Shown in pieces: positions 1 to 9,241 of a DNA stretch of 64,000 nt. Source of the stretch: Chlamydia trachomatis (GTDB lineage: Bacteria > Chlamydiota > Chlamydiia > Chlamydiales > Rhabdochlamydiaceae); assembly GCA_945898205.1 (NCBI GenBank), contig CAMDHO010000003.1:17863-81862 (forward strand), given 5' to 3'. Each line of letters opens with the position of its first letter. The stretch's first letter is position 1. A program made the position numbers and the translations under genes. Below the pieces are notes generated by a model. That model saw only the letters and a list, made by a program, of their open reading frames with translations, searched no databases and was not told where the DNA came from.

Positions 1-1209
1 GAATTTGCTGCTTTAATCCCTATTTCAGGTAGCGCTTACTCATATGCTTATGTTGCTTTAGGGGAATTTATTGCTTGGATTATTGGATGGGGATTGACTT
101 TGCAGTACCTGCTTTCAGCCTGTACCGTTTCTGTTGGTTGGTCTAGTTATTTTTCTAGTTTACTCGGAGATTTTGGAGTTACACTTCCTGAAGCTATAGC
201 CAAGGCTCCGTTGACATATGATGTGATAGCAGGGTGGCAGACAAGCGGATCTTTGATTAACTTTCCAGCGATGTGCATTGTCGCGTTGATGGGGGTCTTA
301 ATTTCAGTAGGAACTAAAGCGGCAACTAGCTTTAACAATGTAATGGTTGTTATTAAACTGGCTGTTGTATTGCTATTCATCGGTTGTGGAATTGGCTATG
401 TTAATTGGAGTAATTTTGTTCCTTTAATTCCTGAAAATACAGGAGTTTTCGGGCAGTTTGGTTGGAGCGGTGTTTTTAGGGGAGCAGGGGTTGTTTTCTT
501 TGCTTTTATAGGTTTTGATGCGCTATCTACTTTAACGCAGGAAACTAAGAATCCTCAAAAAGATATGCCAAAAGGGATGCTGGGATCCTTAGCTATCTGT
601 ACAGTTTGTTATGTGCTCTTTGCTATTGTTTTAACGGGTCTTGTAAATTACAAGTTGTTAGATGTAGCAGATCCAATAGCTGTAGCTGTAAATGTATTAG
701 GGCCTAAATTTATGTGGCTTCGACTCTTTGTTAAAGTGGCTATTTTAGCAGCATTTACCTCTGTGATCATGATTATGATGCTAGGGCAAACAAGAATTTT
801 TTATACAATGGCTCATGATGGCCTGTTGCCAAAAAAACTAGGACATATTAATGATAAGCACCACAACCCGATGTTTACAACAGTTTTAGTGACTTTTGTA
901 GGGATGTTAATTGCTGGGATATTCCCGGTAACTGTCTTAGGTCAATTAGTAGTTATGGCAACATTAATGGGTTTTGCAATCGTTTGCTTTGGGGTACTTG
1001 TGTTGCGATATAAGCAGCCGAAGCTTCATAGACCTTTTAAAGTTCCTTTTTCTCCTTGGGTTCCTTTGCTAGGTACATTAGTTTGTGTAGCTCAAATGTG
1101 TGCTTTGCCTTTGTCAACTTGGGCTCAGCTGATAGTTTGGACTCTTATTGGTTGCGTCGTTTATTTTACCTACAGCATTAAGCGAAGTAAAGTGCGTTTA
1201 GGTAAATAG
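1..1209 (+). CDS. APC-family (CAT-type) amino acid permease, 5'-truncated by window edge
   Basis: The reading frame is open from the first base, so the gene starts outside the window; 402 residues are visible. The first residues (ALIPISGSAYSYAY, then GEFIAWIIGW) match the conserved transmembrane 2-3 region of cationic amino acid transporters of the APC superfamily (YfnA/CAT type). About ten further hydrophobic segments follow. The loop with FFAFIGFDALSTLTQE is another hallmark of the family. It should sit in the inner membrane and import amino acids, probably by proton symport or exchange; the substrate cannot be read from sequence. Intracellular chlamydiae depend on host amino acids, so such permeases are common in them. 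It ends in front of a clear terminator, so it is the last gene of its transcript. Certain as to family, open as to substrate. Confidence 0.9.
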   Translation, partial: EFAALIPISGSAYSYAYVALGEFIAWIIGWGLTLQYLLSACTVSVGWSSYFSSLLGDFGVTLPEAIAKAPLTYDVIAGWQTSGSLINFPAMCIVALMGVLISVGTKAATSFNNVMVVIKLAVVLLFIGCGIGYVNWSNFVPLIPENTGVFGQFGWSGVFRGAGVVFFAFIGFDALSTLTQETKNPQKDMPKGMLGSLAICTVCYVLFAIVLTGLVNYKLLDVADPIAVAVNVLGPKFMWLRLFVKVAILAAFTSVIMIMMLGQTRIFYTMAHDGLLPKKLGHINDKHHNPMFTTVLVTFVGMLIAGIFPVTVLGQLVVMATLMGFAIVCFGVLVLRYKQPKLHRPFKVPFSPWVPLLGTLVCVAQMCALPLSTWAQLIVWTLIGCVVYFTYSIKRSKVRLGK

Positions 1210-1223
1210 TCTTTTTTTGTTTT

Positions 1224-1266
1224 AACCTAGTGCTTTTTTAATTAAAAGTTTACTAGGTTTTTTTTA
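1224..1266 (+). terminator. Rho-independent terminator of the permease gene
   Basis: AACCTAGT (1224-1231) pairs perfectly with ACTAGGTT (1252-1259) and is followed directly by a run of T. The loop is 20 bases. It lies 15 bases after the permease stop codon. Confidence 0.8.
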
Positions 1267-1382
1267 TTCAAAATCATTTAAATTTTTAATTATTCAGTTT
1301 AAGCGGTAAGATATATTTAATGTCGCGTTTATTTACATCTCTTGTTAAACTTGTCTATTAATCAACGGTATGTGGGGTTGTT

Positions 1383-3269
1383 ATGAGTTGTGAATCTGCG
1401 ACGTGGGGTACTAGGTGGCTTTGTTATGGATCGGATGCTTTAATGCGAGGGGCAGGTCCATATTTTAGCCCATCGTCAGAAGCTGTAGAGAAAGTTGCGT
1501 CTGAGGTTCTTAAGGGATTAGCAGAAACTATAGGCAAGGGGGGTGGGTCCTTAGGTGAAGGAGTGGGAACAGGAACTGCTGGCTTTTTTGATGCTGCTAA
1601 CTTTGAAAAGATGGGTGCAACTCTAGGCGGAGAATCTAATAAAGGTTTTTCAGCAATCTTGGACGGTTTAGACATTGCAAGCCTAGCTGAACGACTGGCC
1701 AATAATTTTAAAGATTCATCAGATAGAGCCGGCCCCATATTGGAAGAGGTAGGGCTAGATACTATTGCGCGAGGTGGAAGATTAGCATGGGAAGCGATGA
1801 AGACTTATTTGCCTTATACGGTATTGGGGTTAATGGTTACAACAGCGACTCCATACGGAGTAAAGTATCTTTATGAAAAATCCGTAGACAATCTTACAAA
1901 ACCAAAACTCGCTTCAGAAGTAAAATACTACACTTTACCTAGTAGGATTTATGATACAGCAACGACTGGGATATCTACTTTTTTCAAAATAGCATATCCA
2001 ACAGCTGTGGCTACAGTTGTTAGTAAATTTGCCTTGATTTCGACTCCTGCATTAAAATCTGGTTTAACGTTTTGGATGCCTGGCATAACAAACTATATTC
2101 CTAAAAGCTTAGAAAGTTTTGCAGATGGAATAGCTCGAGAGCTGGGTTCTCTTAATAGAAATAACCGCAACCCCTTTGAATATATATTTCCAAATTTTAA
2201 AAGTTTAACATCAGAGGTTCTGTCTTTTGAAATAGGTAGTTGGGGGTATTGGAAAACAATAACAGCTCCTAATATACAGTTAGTAGATAGGATTTCTTTT
2301 GCAGTTGGAATTATTGCGGCGTGTGGTGTGGGTTATGCCATATATCAAAACTATCTGAAAAGACGTAAAGAAGAGCCAAAGGCTATCTTTAACAAAGAGC
2401 TGACAGAGAAAATCGAAGATATCACTCAAGCTACATACAACATACAAAAGAATAACGGGTTTTTTCAAAACCTTCTTCTTTATGGACCTGGAGGTACTGG
2501 GAAAACGATGGTTGCAAAGCTGATTGCTAGAAATTCTAATATCAACTATGTGATGATGTCAGGTGGCGATTTAGCGCAGTATATTAAAAGAAAAGATCAT
2601 GTGACAGAGCTTAATAAATTGATTTCTAGAGCTCAAAATTCATCTACACCGACCATTTTATTTATTGATGAAGCTGAATCTTTAGCGCGAGATCGTGATT
2701 TAATGCAGAGCCCGGAGCATGTTGAGCTTCTCAATGCATTTTTGAATCATACGGGAGAAGCGAGTAAAAAACTTATGATTATCTTAGCTACCAATAGGAT
2801 AGAAGATATCGATCCAGCTGTACTTAGTCGAATGGATCATAAATTACATATTGCCCCTCCGGAATCGCCGGAAAGAAAAATAATTATAGATCAATATATT
2901 CCGAAATTCTTTAGCAAAGAAGAGCAGAAAACATTCTTTACTGAAGAAAAAGTTAAAGAAATTTGTGGAAAAATAGAAGGATTTACAGGCCGTACGATCT
3001 TTAAAATGATCAATGCGATGTCTGGAAAGAAAAGTGCGACAAAAGACAATAAATTAACGAACGCTCTTATTGATTCTGTTGTCGATAGCTTTGTACGTCA
3101 AGAAAAAGAAGTTGTAGAACTTCTCCTTGCTAAAAAGGCTAATAAAATTCCTGTTGTGATCGCGGAACCTATTGTTGCTGCTGAACTGCAAGGATCTATT
3201 TACAAAAGGATGGAAAAAGCTGTCAGAGGATTTTTTAAGGCAAAAGTGGCACTTCTAAATGTTATTTAG
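1383..3269 (+). CDS. ATAD3-like AAA ATPase with N-terminal membrane region
   Basis: A 628-residue protein. Residues about 1-360 hold a Gly/Ala-rich stretch and several hydrophobic segments (near 140-160, 200-240 and 300-320). The AAA domain follows: Walker A GPGGTGKT at 368-375, Walker B LFIDEAES with D429/E430, sensor 1 ATNR near 471, and a C-terminal helical lid. The order and wording of motifs (YGPGGTGKTMVAKL, NYVMMSGGDLAQ, LNAFLNHTGEAS, DPAVLSRMD) are those of ATAD3, the mitochondrial inner-membrane AAA protein of animals and plants, rather than FtsH, which also would need an HExxH protease domain that is absent here. The likely role is an ATP-driven membrane-anchored remodelling protein; target unknown. 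It has its own upstream region after the permease terminator. ATG start at 1383 lacks a strong ribosome binding site. Family call fairly sure, function open. Confidence 0.75.
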   Translation: MSCESATWGTRWLCYGSDALMRGAGPYFSPSSEAVEKVASEVLKGLAETIGKGGGSLGEGVGTGTAGFFDAANFEKMGATLGGESNKGFSAILDGLDIASLAERLANNFKDSSDRAGPILEEVGLDTIARGGRLAWEAMKTYLPYTVLGLMVTTATPYGVKYLYEKSVDNLTKPKLASEVKYYTLPSRIYDTATTGISTFFKIAYPTAVATVVSKFALISTPALKSGLTFWMPGITNYIPKSLESFADGIARELGSLNRNNRNPFEYIFPNFKSLTSEVLSFEIGSWGYWKTITAPNIQLVDRISFAVGIIAACGVGYAIYQNYLKRRKEEPKAIFNKELTEKIEDITQATYNIQKNNGFFQNLLLYGPGGTGKTMVAKLIARNSNINYVMMSGGDLAQYIKRKDHVTELNKLISRAQNSSTPTILFIDEAESLARDRDLMQSPEHVELLNAFLNHTGEASKKLMIILATNRIEDIDPAVLSRMDHKLHIAPPESPERKIIIDQYIPKFFSKEEQKTFFTEEKVKEICGKIEGFTGRTIFKMINAMSGKKSATKDNKLTNALIDSVVDSFVRQEKEVVELLLAKKANKIPVVIAEPIVAAELQGSIYKRMEKAVRGFFKAKVALLNVI

Positions 3270-3322
3270 TGTAAACTGTACTAGACAGAAAACGGTGTAA
3301 ATTGTAGACTGCAGATTACACC
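3269..3322 (+). promoter_or_regulatory. Two imperfect 21-bp direct repeats and a 7-bp hairpin before the DUF4143 ATPase
   Basis: GTGTAAACTGTACTAGACAGA (3269-3288 plus one base) recurs 26 bases later as GTGTAAATTGTAGACTGCAG (3295-3314). The second copy also forms a hairpin, GGTGTAA (3294-3300) with TTACACC (3316-3322), which abuts the ribosome binding site CCGGAGG. The arrangement could be an operator pair or a translational control hairpin for the gene at 3332. Confidence 0.35.
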
Positions 3323-3331
3323 GGAGGTTTT

Positions 3332-4534
3332 ATGTTAGAGGATCTGGTTGCAATTCATCAAGAGGTAATCGCTACTACTCCGAAGGCTATAAAAAGATAT
3401 TTATACCCCAGGGTGAACTGGACAGCAAAAGGCCTTTGTATTTTGGGGGATCGAGGAGTCGGAAAAACAACCCTACTATGCCAAGATTTAATAGAAAGGT
3501 ATAAAACTCCTGATAAAGCGCTCTATCTTTCAGCAGGTCACATTAATGTGAATTCTTATGGTTTATTCAACATTGCAAAAAGTTTTTTTTCTTATGGAGG
3601 AAAAGCTCTTTATATCGATGAAGTACATAAATATCCTTTGTGGTCTATAGAGATAAAAAATATTTTGGATACGTATAAGAATGGCCAAGTTGTTTTTTCG
3701 GCAAGTTCTTCGTTAGATTTAAATAAGAGCAAGGCGGACCTTTCAAGAAGAGTAGTTTATCATAAGCTACTGGGTCTGTCGTTCAGAGAATATATACTTC
3801 TTGCTGAAAACATAGAATTGCCGGTATATACTCTTTCTGAAATTTTACAAGACCACGTTGCTATAGCTTCAGGCTTTGCTTCTATTCCTATTTTAAAGCA
3901 CTTCAAGAATTACCTGCAGCATGGCTACTATCCCTTTTTTCTAGAGGGCATAGAGGATTATTTATCAAAAGTATGCAATGTAATTGAAAAAGTTCTTTTT
4001 GAAGATATTGCGACTATCTATAACTTAAGGCAAACGACTTTGCCTATTTTGAAAAAAATTCTTTGGCTTGTTGCGACTTCCAATGGATTAATTCCAAATA
4101 TTGATAAAATGAGCAAAAATTTGGGAGTGTCTCGAGAGATGATTTATAATTGTCTTGAATACTTAACTAGTTCAGGTTTATTAAATACTCTTTTTTCTGC
4201 AGGAAAAGGAAATGCTCTTATACGAAAGCCTGGAAAAATTTATCTTAACAATGCAAATTTATTGAATGCGGTTCATGGGTCCTTGAAAATGGAAAGTGGA
4301 ATAGGAGGAGTAAGAGAAACTTTTTTTGTTAACCAGGTAACTAGTATTCATAAGCTTTCTTTACATGATAAAGCAGATTTTTTTATAGATGATCAATGGA
4401 TTGTTGAGGTAGGAGGGAGTGGAAAAAATGATGAACAAATTAGAGGTTTACAAGGGGCCTATTTAGCAGTAGATGGGATAAAGGTTGGTTTTGGTGAAAA
4501 AATCCCCCTTTATTTATTTGGGTTTTTATATTAA
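3332..4534 (+). CDS. AAA_14/DUF4143-type ATPase
   Basis: A 400-residue protein with Walker A GDRGVGKTT at about 39-47 and Walker B LYIDEVHKYP, which is the form typical of the AAA_14 ATPase domain. A middle part contains a helix-turn-helix-like segment (near 270, with KNLGVSREMIYNCLEYL). The C-terminal part ends with a DUF4143-like PD-(D/E)XK-related fold (DKADFFIDDQWIVEVG, then LFGFLY). ATG follows a good ribosome binding site (GGAGG, 4-bp gap). These ATPases are scattered in many bacteria and archaea, spread horizontally, and have no settled function. Related but broken ATPases occur elsewhere in this window (36.5 and 54.2 kb). It appears intact. Confidence 0.75.
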   Translation: MLEDLVAIHQEVIATTPKAIKRYLYPRVNWTAKGLCILGDRGVGKTTLLCQDLIERYKTPDKALYLSAGHINVNSYGLFNIAKSFFSYGGKALYIDEVHKYPLWSIEIKNILDTYKNGQVVFSASSSLDLNKSKADLSRRVVYHKLLGLSFREYILLAENIELPVYTLSEILQDHVAIASGFASIPILKHFKNYLQHGYYPFFLEGIEDYLSKVCNVIEKVLFEDIATIYNLRQTTLPILKKILWLVATSNGLIPNIDKMSKNLGVSREMIYNCLEYLTSSGLLNTLFSAGKGNALIRKPGKIYLNNANLLNAVHGSLKMESGIGGVRETFFVNQVTSIHKLSLHDKADFFIDDQWIVEVGGSGKNDEQIRGLQGAYLAVDGIKVGFGEKIPLYLFGFLY

Positions 4535-4547
4535 CAAGCTATCTAGT

Positions 4548-6059
4548 TTAAATTTTTGCCTTTTTTTTTCTTCCTAAAGGGAGAAGAAAGATAACTAGTA
4601 AAAAAATCCAGCCCATTAGGTAGAAGCAGTCGTTTAAAGCTAGCATGGCAGCTTGGTTGTCTACTAATTCACCTAAAAAAGTAAGCGCTTTTTTCCCCTT
4701 AAGACCCACAGTTTCTGCTTTAGCAAGGAACTGTTTAGTTTGATCTCCTGTTAAAGTTAAAGCAGATCCTGTCCGTTCATGATGATAAGAAGATCTTCGA
4801 ATCCAAAGAGTGGTAAAGATAGAGGTTCCAATGCCACCGCTCATAGTCCTAAAAAAGTGAAAGGTGCCCGTTGCACTAGGAAGATTGGGGGTCGATATAT
4901 CTTGAATGCTCAGGGTAAAAAGAGGTGTAATAAAAAAGATAAGACCACATCCCATGAGAAATCGAGAAATCCAAATATGATTGATGTCTACATCGGTATC
5001 AAAAAATGCGGTATAAAAAGACGCAAAAGAAAAAAGTAGAAAGCAGGCCAAAAGAGGTTTTAAAAATCCATATCGGGTGACTAAAATCCCAACAAAAGCA
5101 GAGAAACAGAAAGGAGCTATGCCAAGAGGAGCAACGGCAACGCCTGCCCAAATTGCATTATACCCCATATTAACTTGAAGCCAGAGGGGGATTAATACAA
5201 CGGATCCGAAGTACATAGCATACATAATGAATATAAAAATAACAGAGACAAGGAAACTTTTAACTTTAAAAAGGCTTAGGTCTATAAGGGGAGTTGGATG
5301 GGTATATTCCCAGACAAGCAGATAGGCAAATCCAAGAAAAGAGGTGATTGAAAGGATTCGGATAATAGGAGAGTTCCACCAGCCAAATTGTTCTCCTTTA
5401 TCTACAACAATTTGCAAGCAGGTTACAGCGATAGCTAGAAGAAAAAATCCAATAAGATCAAGATTTTTTTTTGTTATAGGACTTTGAAAACCTTTTAAAG
5501 TGTATTGAACTAATAAGACGCTTATCAGTCCAATGGGGATATTAATAAAGAAAATCCATGGCCATGTGTAATCAAAAGAGATCCAACCTCCTAGTAAAGG
5601 ACCAACGACGGGTGCTGCGATGACGATCATTCCCCAAAAAGCTAAAACGTTATTTTTTTTCTCTGGAGGGTTAGTAGATATGATAAGACTTTGACTTAAA
5701 GGGATTAAAGGTCCTGCTACGAATCCTTGAAAAAATCGTGAGATCACTAGGATGTTAAAATTACTAGTAATACCGCAAAAGAAAGAAAATAAAATAAAGA
5801 GCAAAATAGAAATCGTCAAAAGACGAACACTCCCTATTCTTGCAGTAAGCCATCCACTGATAGGAAGTGCTATGGCATTTCCCACAGCAAAAGATGTTAT
5901 GACATAGGTTCCTAAGTCGGCGCTTACTCCAAGGTCTCCTGATATATAGGGGATCGATACGTTTGCTATGGTGTAATCTAAAACAATTAAAAAGGTGGCA
6001 AGAGAAAGAGCTATAAGAGAAATGAGTCGTTTTGGGCCCGTAAGGTATTGCGGAGTCAT
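4548..6059 (-). CDS. emrB: EmrB/QacA-type (DHA2) MFS multidrug efflux transporter
   Basis: A 503-residue, 14-segment membrane protein. TM1 carries LIVLDYTIANVSIPYISGDL and the next loop GWLTARIGSVR, both typical of drug:H+ antiporter family 2. Motif C-like glycines are seen in APVVGPLLGGWI. It would sit in the inner membrane and push drugs or toxic host compounds through the partner adaptor and outer-membrane channel. Its ATG overlaps the adaptor stop codon by four bases (ATGA), so the two are translationally coupled. The call to EmrB is by family and operon order; the true substrate is unknown. Confidence 0.9.
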   Translation of the reverse strand: MTPQYLTGPKRLISLIALSLATFLIVLDYTIANVSIPYISGDLGVSADLGTYVITSFAVGNAIALPISGWLTARIGSVRLLTISILLFILFSFFCGITSNFNILVISRFFQGFVAGPLIPLSQSLIISTNPPEKKNNVLAFWGMIVIAAPVVGPLLGGWISFDYTWPWIFFINIPIGLISVLLVQYTLKGFQSPITKKNLDLIGFFLLAIAVTCLQIVVDKGEQFGWWNSPIIRILSITSFLGFAYLLVWEYTHPTPLIDLSLFKVKSFLVSVIFIFIMYAMYFGSVVLIPLWLQVNMGYNAIWAGVAVAPLGIAPFCFSAFVGILVTRYGFLKPLLACFLLFSFASFYTAFFDTDVDINHIWISRFLMGCGLIFFITPLFTLSIQDISTPNLPSATGTFHFFRTMSGGIGTSIFTTLWIRRSSYHHERTGSALTLTGDQTKQFLAKAETVGLKGKKALTFLGELVDNQAAMLALNDCFYLMGWIFLLVIFLLPLGRKKKAKI

Positions 6060-7231
6060 GAGTTTTCTTGACCTGGAAGGTTTGCTTTAAAAATCTCTAA
6101 AATCACTTCTGCGACGCCCTCTTCTTCCATATTAAAAATTTCAGTTTGATAAATCGAACGAGTCTGCATGATATGAGGAATAGAAGATTTTTCAGTGTCG
6201 TGAATATCGACAGTAACGGTCATAGATAGCCCAAGTCTTAGTGGACTATGAATGATTTCCATTTGATCTATAGAAACGCGAACGGGAACTCTTTGTACAA
6301 TTTTAATCCAATTTCCCGTTGCGTTTTGAGGGGGAAGAATAGAAAATACACTGCCAGTTCCACCTCCAATCCCTTCAACGTGTCCATGATATTCTACAGA
6401 GCTTCCATATACATCAGAGTATACGCTAACAGGCTGCCCTATTTGCATTTTTCCGATTTGTACTTCTTTAAAATTGGCATCTACCCACATTTGGTCTAAA
6501 GGAATAACGGCAAGAAGAGGATCTCCAGCGGTAACTCTTTGCCCAACTTGTACTGTTCTTTCTGCAATTAAACCGTTAGTGGGGGCTCTTAAACTAGTGC
6601 GTTTTAATTGGATCCAAGATTGTTTGAGTTGTTCCTCTGCAAGACGCACTCTAGGGTGTTTTTCTATAGAAGTTTTATCTGTTTGAACAAATAAAGAATC
6701 ATAGGAAGCCTCTGCTGCAGCTAGAGTAAAAAGAGCCGCTGTGAGTTTGTTTTTTGAGTGGTCAAACTCTTCGGTGGAAACACCACCGGAACTAATAAGA
6801 AGGGTTCTTCTTTCAAAGTCTTGAGAGCATGTGATGAGATCGGCTTTAGCAACTTCAGTGAGGGCTAATGCTTGTTTAGTTTGAAGAAAGATCTGAGAAA
6901 CATTACGGATTTCATTCGAAAGATTTGCTTTGCTTTCTTCTAAAGCGATGCGAAAGTCTGTTTTATCGAGTTCAATAAGAAGGCTTCCTTGATCGACAAG
7001 TTGAGTGTCATCAATATAAATAGAGGTCACAATTCCAGAAACTTGAGGTGTAATAAATACTAAGTTACCAGAAACATAAGCATCATTTGTATATTCATAA
7101 AATCGACCCCATATAAACCAAAATAAAAAAACAGAGACCCCAATAAGAAGAAATCCAGCCGTCATTCCTAGAAGGAGCAGTTTTCGCTTAGAGTTAGGAG
7201 GTGGGGCAAGGCTTTCTAGTGTAGGTTCCAT
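6056..7231 (-). CDS. emrA: EmrA/HlyD-family membrane fusion protein
   Basis: A 391-residue protein with one N-terminal membrane anchor (about 18-40), followed by TNDAYVSGNLVFITPQVSG, the standard N-terminal lipoyl-half motif of EmrA-type adaptors. A helical hairpin (about 90-200) and a second lipoyl half (SLRAPTNGLIAERTVQVGQR) follow. It acts in the periplasm, linking the MFS pump to the outer-membrane channel encoded just upstream. Nine bases separate it from the upstream gene, and it overlaps emrB by four bases. Confidence 0.9.
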   Translation of the reverse strand: MEPTLESLAPPPNSKRKLLLLGMTAGFLLIGVSVFLFWFIWGRFYEYTNDAYVSGNLVFITPQVSGIVTSIYIDDTQLVDQGSLLIELDKTDFRIALEESKANLSNEIRNVSQIFLQTKQALALTEVAKADLITCSQDFERRTLLISSGGVSTEEFDHSKNKLTAALFTLAAAEASYDSLFVQTDKTSIEKHPRVRLAEEQLKQSWIQLKRTSLRAPTNGLIAERTVQVGQRVTAGDPLLAVIPLDQMWVDANFKEVQIGKMQIGQPVSVYSDVYGSSVEYHGHVEGIGGGTGSVFSILPPQNATGNWIKIVQRVPVRVSIDQMEIIHSPLRLGLSMTVTVDIHDTEKSSIPHIMQTRSIYQTEIFNMEEEGVAEVILEIFKANLPGQENS

Positions 7232-7240
7232 ATAGTTCCT

Positions 7241-8731
7241 TTAAGGGTAGAGTGAGGGGGGGAGTTTTTGAGAATGCAGTCCCCCACCGAGTGATTGGAT
7301 GATACGAAGTGTGGATAAAATGAGGGCGTGATTTAGGTAGACAGCATTAATTTCTTGTGAAAAAAGAGTTTGAGAAGAGGTGATCACAGGTTTGTAATTG
7401 TCAACTCCCTTTTCAAAGCGCAGGCTAGAGATCTCATAAGACTTTTTTTGGAGAGACACTAAGGAGTTCTGTATTTGTAGTTGTTTTTCCACTGAGATAA
7501 ATCTGGTGATTTCTTCAGCTACTTGTTGAGCGGCTTTTAAGAGCATCTCATTATAAAAAGAAACTTCTTCGTTAAAAAGAGCGACTTTTTGATCTAAATT
7601 GGCTTCTAATTGCCATCCGGTAAAGATAGGTAAATGGACAGCAGGAGTTAGGGCTCCTGTACGACTTGCCCAAAGAAATAGATGAGAGAATGTTAAAGAA
7701 GAAAGTCCTGCCACGGCAGCTAAGTTAACGTTAGGGTAAAATTCTGTTTTTGCAACCCCGATAGCTTCGCCAGCTGCGGCTACTTTCCAGATTTGAGACA
7801 TAAGATCGGGTCTTTGAGCTAAAAGATCTAATCCTAAATTTTCTGGAAGTTGAATTTTTTGAGTTAAGTGTTCTTCTATAACCGTTAAGGACAGCGGGTC
7901 ATCAGGACTCATTCCTAAAAGGCTTTTTAAGAAAAAAACATCAACCTCTCTTTTTTTTTCAAGGTCTATGATTTTTTGTTCTATAGCACCAAGTTGTTGA
8001 GTTTGCTTTAAAGGAGGTAGTGTGTTGTCTAGGCCTGACTCATATCGAGAAGAAAAAAAATGACTGAGTTTTTTTTCAGAGAGAAGCCATTTTTCATAAA
8101 TATTTTTTTCTGCTGTATGTGCTTGCCATTCAAAGAAACTAAAGGCAACAGCTTCGCAAAGAACAAGTTCGATTTGTTTTTTTTCCATCTGCTTTGCTAT
8201 CGCAAGACCTAAAGCGCCTGCTAACTTTTTTCTGTTTTTACCCCAAAAGTCTATTTCATAAGAAAAATTTAATGAGAGATTGATGTCATTGAGTGCGGCA
8301 GGGGGTCTAGAGCCAGGAGGAGCGGGAAAGAAGTCTCTATAGAAGCCATATTTACTTAAATGAGCCCAGTTCTCAGAGGCGTTCATGCTAAGTTCAGGAA
8401 AGAGCTTGGAACGAACTGATTTAACTGTGGCTTGAGCTGCTACAATTCTAGATTCTGCTAGTTGCAGAGTGGGGCTATTGTTAATGGCTGTTTCTATTAA
8501 GACATTGAGTTCCGAACTATTAAAAATTTCCCACCACTGTTCATTTTCTTGTTGAGCAATTTCGAAAAAAGAAGAAGAAAGAGCTGTTGCTGAAGTGTTT
8601 TTTAAAGAGGGAGAGGAAAGTATGATAGACTTATCCTTGTCTGCAGACTGAAAGCATCCGAAGCTTAGAGTTAGAAGGTTTAATGAAATTAAATTGCTTA
8701 ATTTCATAAATTTAAATTTGTTTTTCGTCAT
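7241..8731 (-). CDS. TolC/NodT-family outer-membrane efflux lipoprotein
   Basis: A 496-residue protein with an N-terminal signal that ends in a lipobox-like LSFGC near residue 26, so probably a lipoprotein. Two repeated outer-membrane efflux domains follow (helical, with LIETAINNSPTLQLAESRI in the first and LAQRPDLMSQIWKVAAAGE at the repeat junction, the signature of NodT-type factors). It is first in the operon with emrA and emrB and completes a three-part pump spanning both membranes. ATG at 8731 is preferred because AAAAGA lies just upstream; an internal ATG at 8707 is possible. Confidence 0.88.
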   Translation of the reverse strand: MTKNKFKFMKLSNLISLNLLTLSFGCFQSADKDKSIILSSPSLKNTSATALSSSFFEIAQQENEQWWEIFNSSELNVLIETAINNSPTLQLAESRIVAAQATVKSVRSKLFPELSMNASENWAHLSKYGFYRDFFPAPPGSRPPAALNDINLSLNFSYEIDFWGKNRKKLAGALGLAIAKQMEKKQIELVLCEAVAFSFFEWQAHTAEKNIYEKWLLSEKKLSHFFSSRYESGLDNTLPPLKQTQQLGAIEQKIIDLEKKREVDVFFLKSLLGMSPDDPLSLTVIEEHLTQKIQLPENLGLDLLAQRPDLMSQIWKVAAAGEAIGVAKTEFYPNVNLAAVAGLSSLTFSHLFLWASRTGALTPAVHLPIFTGWQLEANLDQKVALFNEEVSFYNEMLLKAAQQVAEEITRFISVEKQLQIQNSLVSLQKKSYEISSLRFEKGVDNYKPVITSSQTLFSQEINAVYLNHALILSTLRIIQSLGGGLHSQKLPPSLYP

Positions 8732-8739
8732 ATTCTTTT

Positions 8740-8759
8740 AATAATTCATTTTCATTATT
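8740..8759 (-). promoter_or_regulatory. AT-rich palindrome in the promoter region of the efflux operon
   Basis: AATAATTCATTTTCATTATT, with AATAAT and ATTATT as inverted arms, sits 9-28 bases before the ATG of the outer-membrane factor gene. It vaguely resembles a Fur-type box but matches it poorly. Could equally be chance in AT-rich DNA. Confidence 0.2.
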
Positions 8760-9241
8760 TTGTTAAGGTATTTTTTTGTTTTTATTAGAAAGAAAAATAG
8801 GATTGTGTGCTAGGAAGATTAGTTGTTGTTTTTATGGCTGATTCAGATTCTTTTGAGTGTAAAGAGGTTTTTGAGGCAGTGCTTAACCGGCTTAAAAAAG
8901 AACGCTATTTTTATGTTTTTTTTAAAGAAATAGTAAAAATAATAGTCTGTTAATTTTTATTTGCAGGATGAAATTCGCCTTTTTTTAATCATGTTAATTT
9001 TTTATGTTTTCGCGTTTTTGTTATTAAGTTTTAAAGCGTTTTGTTTGTTTGTTTTTTCTAATAAGACATTCTGAATATTTTAATAATCTGTTTTTGTTTG
9101 TTTTTAAGAAAACATTATCTCGAAATGGATTGTAAAGTTTTTTTTTAGGAGAGAAAAACATTTCGTTAATTTCTCTAAAAGAGTAACATGTCTAGTAAGA
9201 GTGAGTGAAGATCTTAACAATATTAAATCTAGGAGAATATT
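8760..9241. other. AT-rich intergenic region, no firm gene
   Basis: About 480 bases between the divergent efflux operon and the gene at 9242. A 39-codon frame (8834-8953, plus strand, starting MADSDSFECKEV) is present but has no ribosome binding site and no recognisable family. T-rich runs dominate the rest. The stretch presumably holds the promoters of both neighbours; no clear -35/-10 pair stands out. Confidence 0.4.

Noticed and set aside
4779..5039. Plus-strand open frame inside emrB
   Set aside because: Antisense shadow of a clear membrane transporter gene; composition (Lys/Arg-rich) is what antisense of Leu/Phe codons gives.
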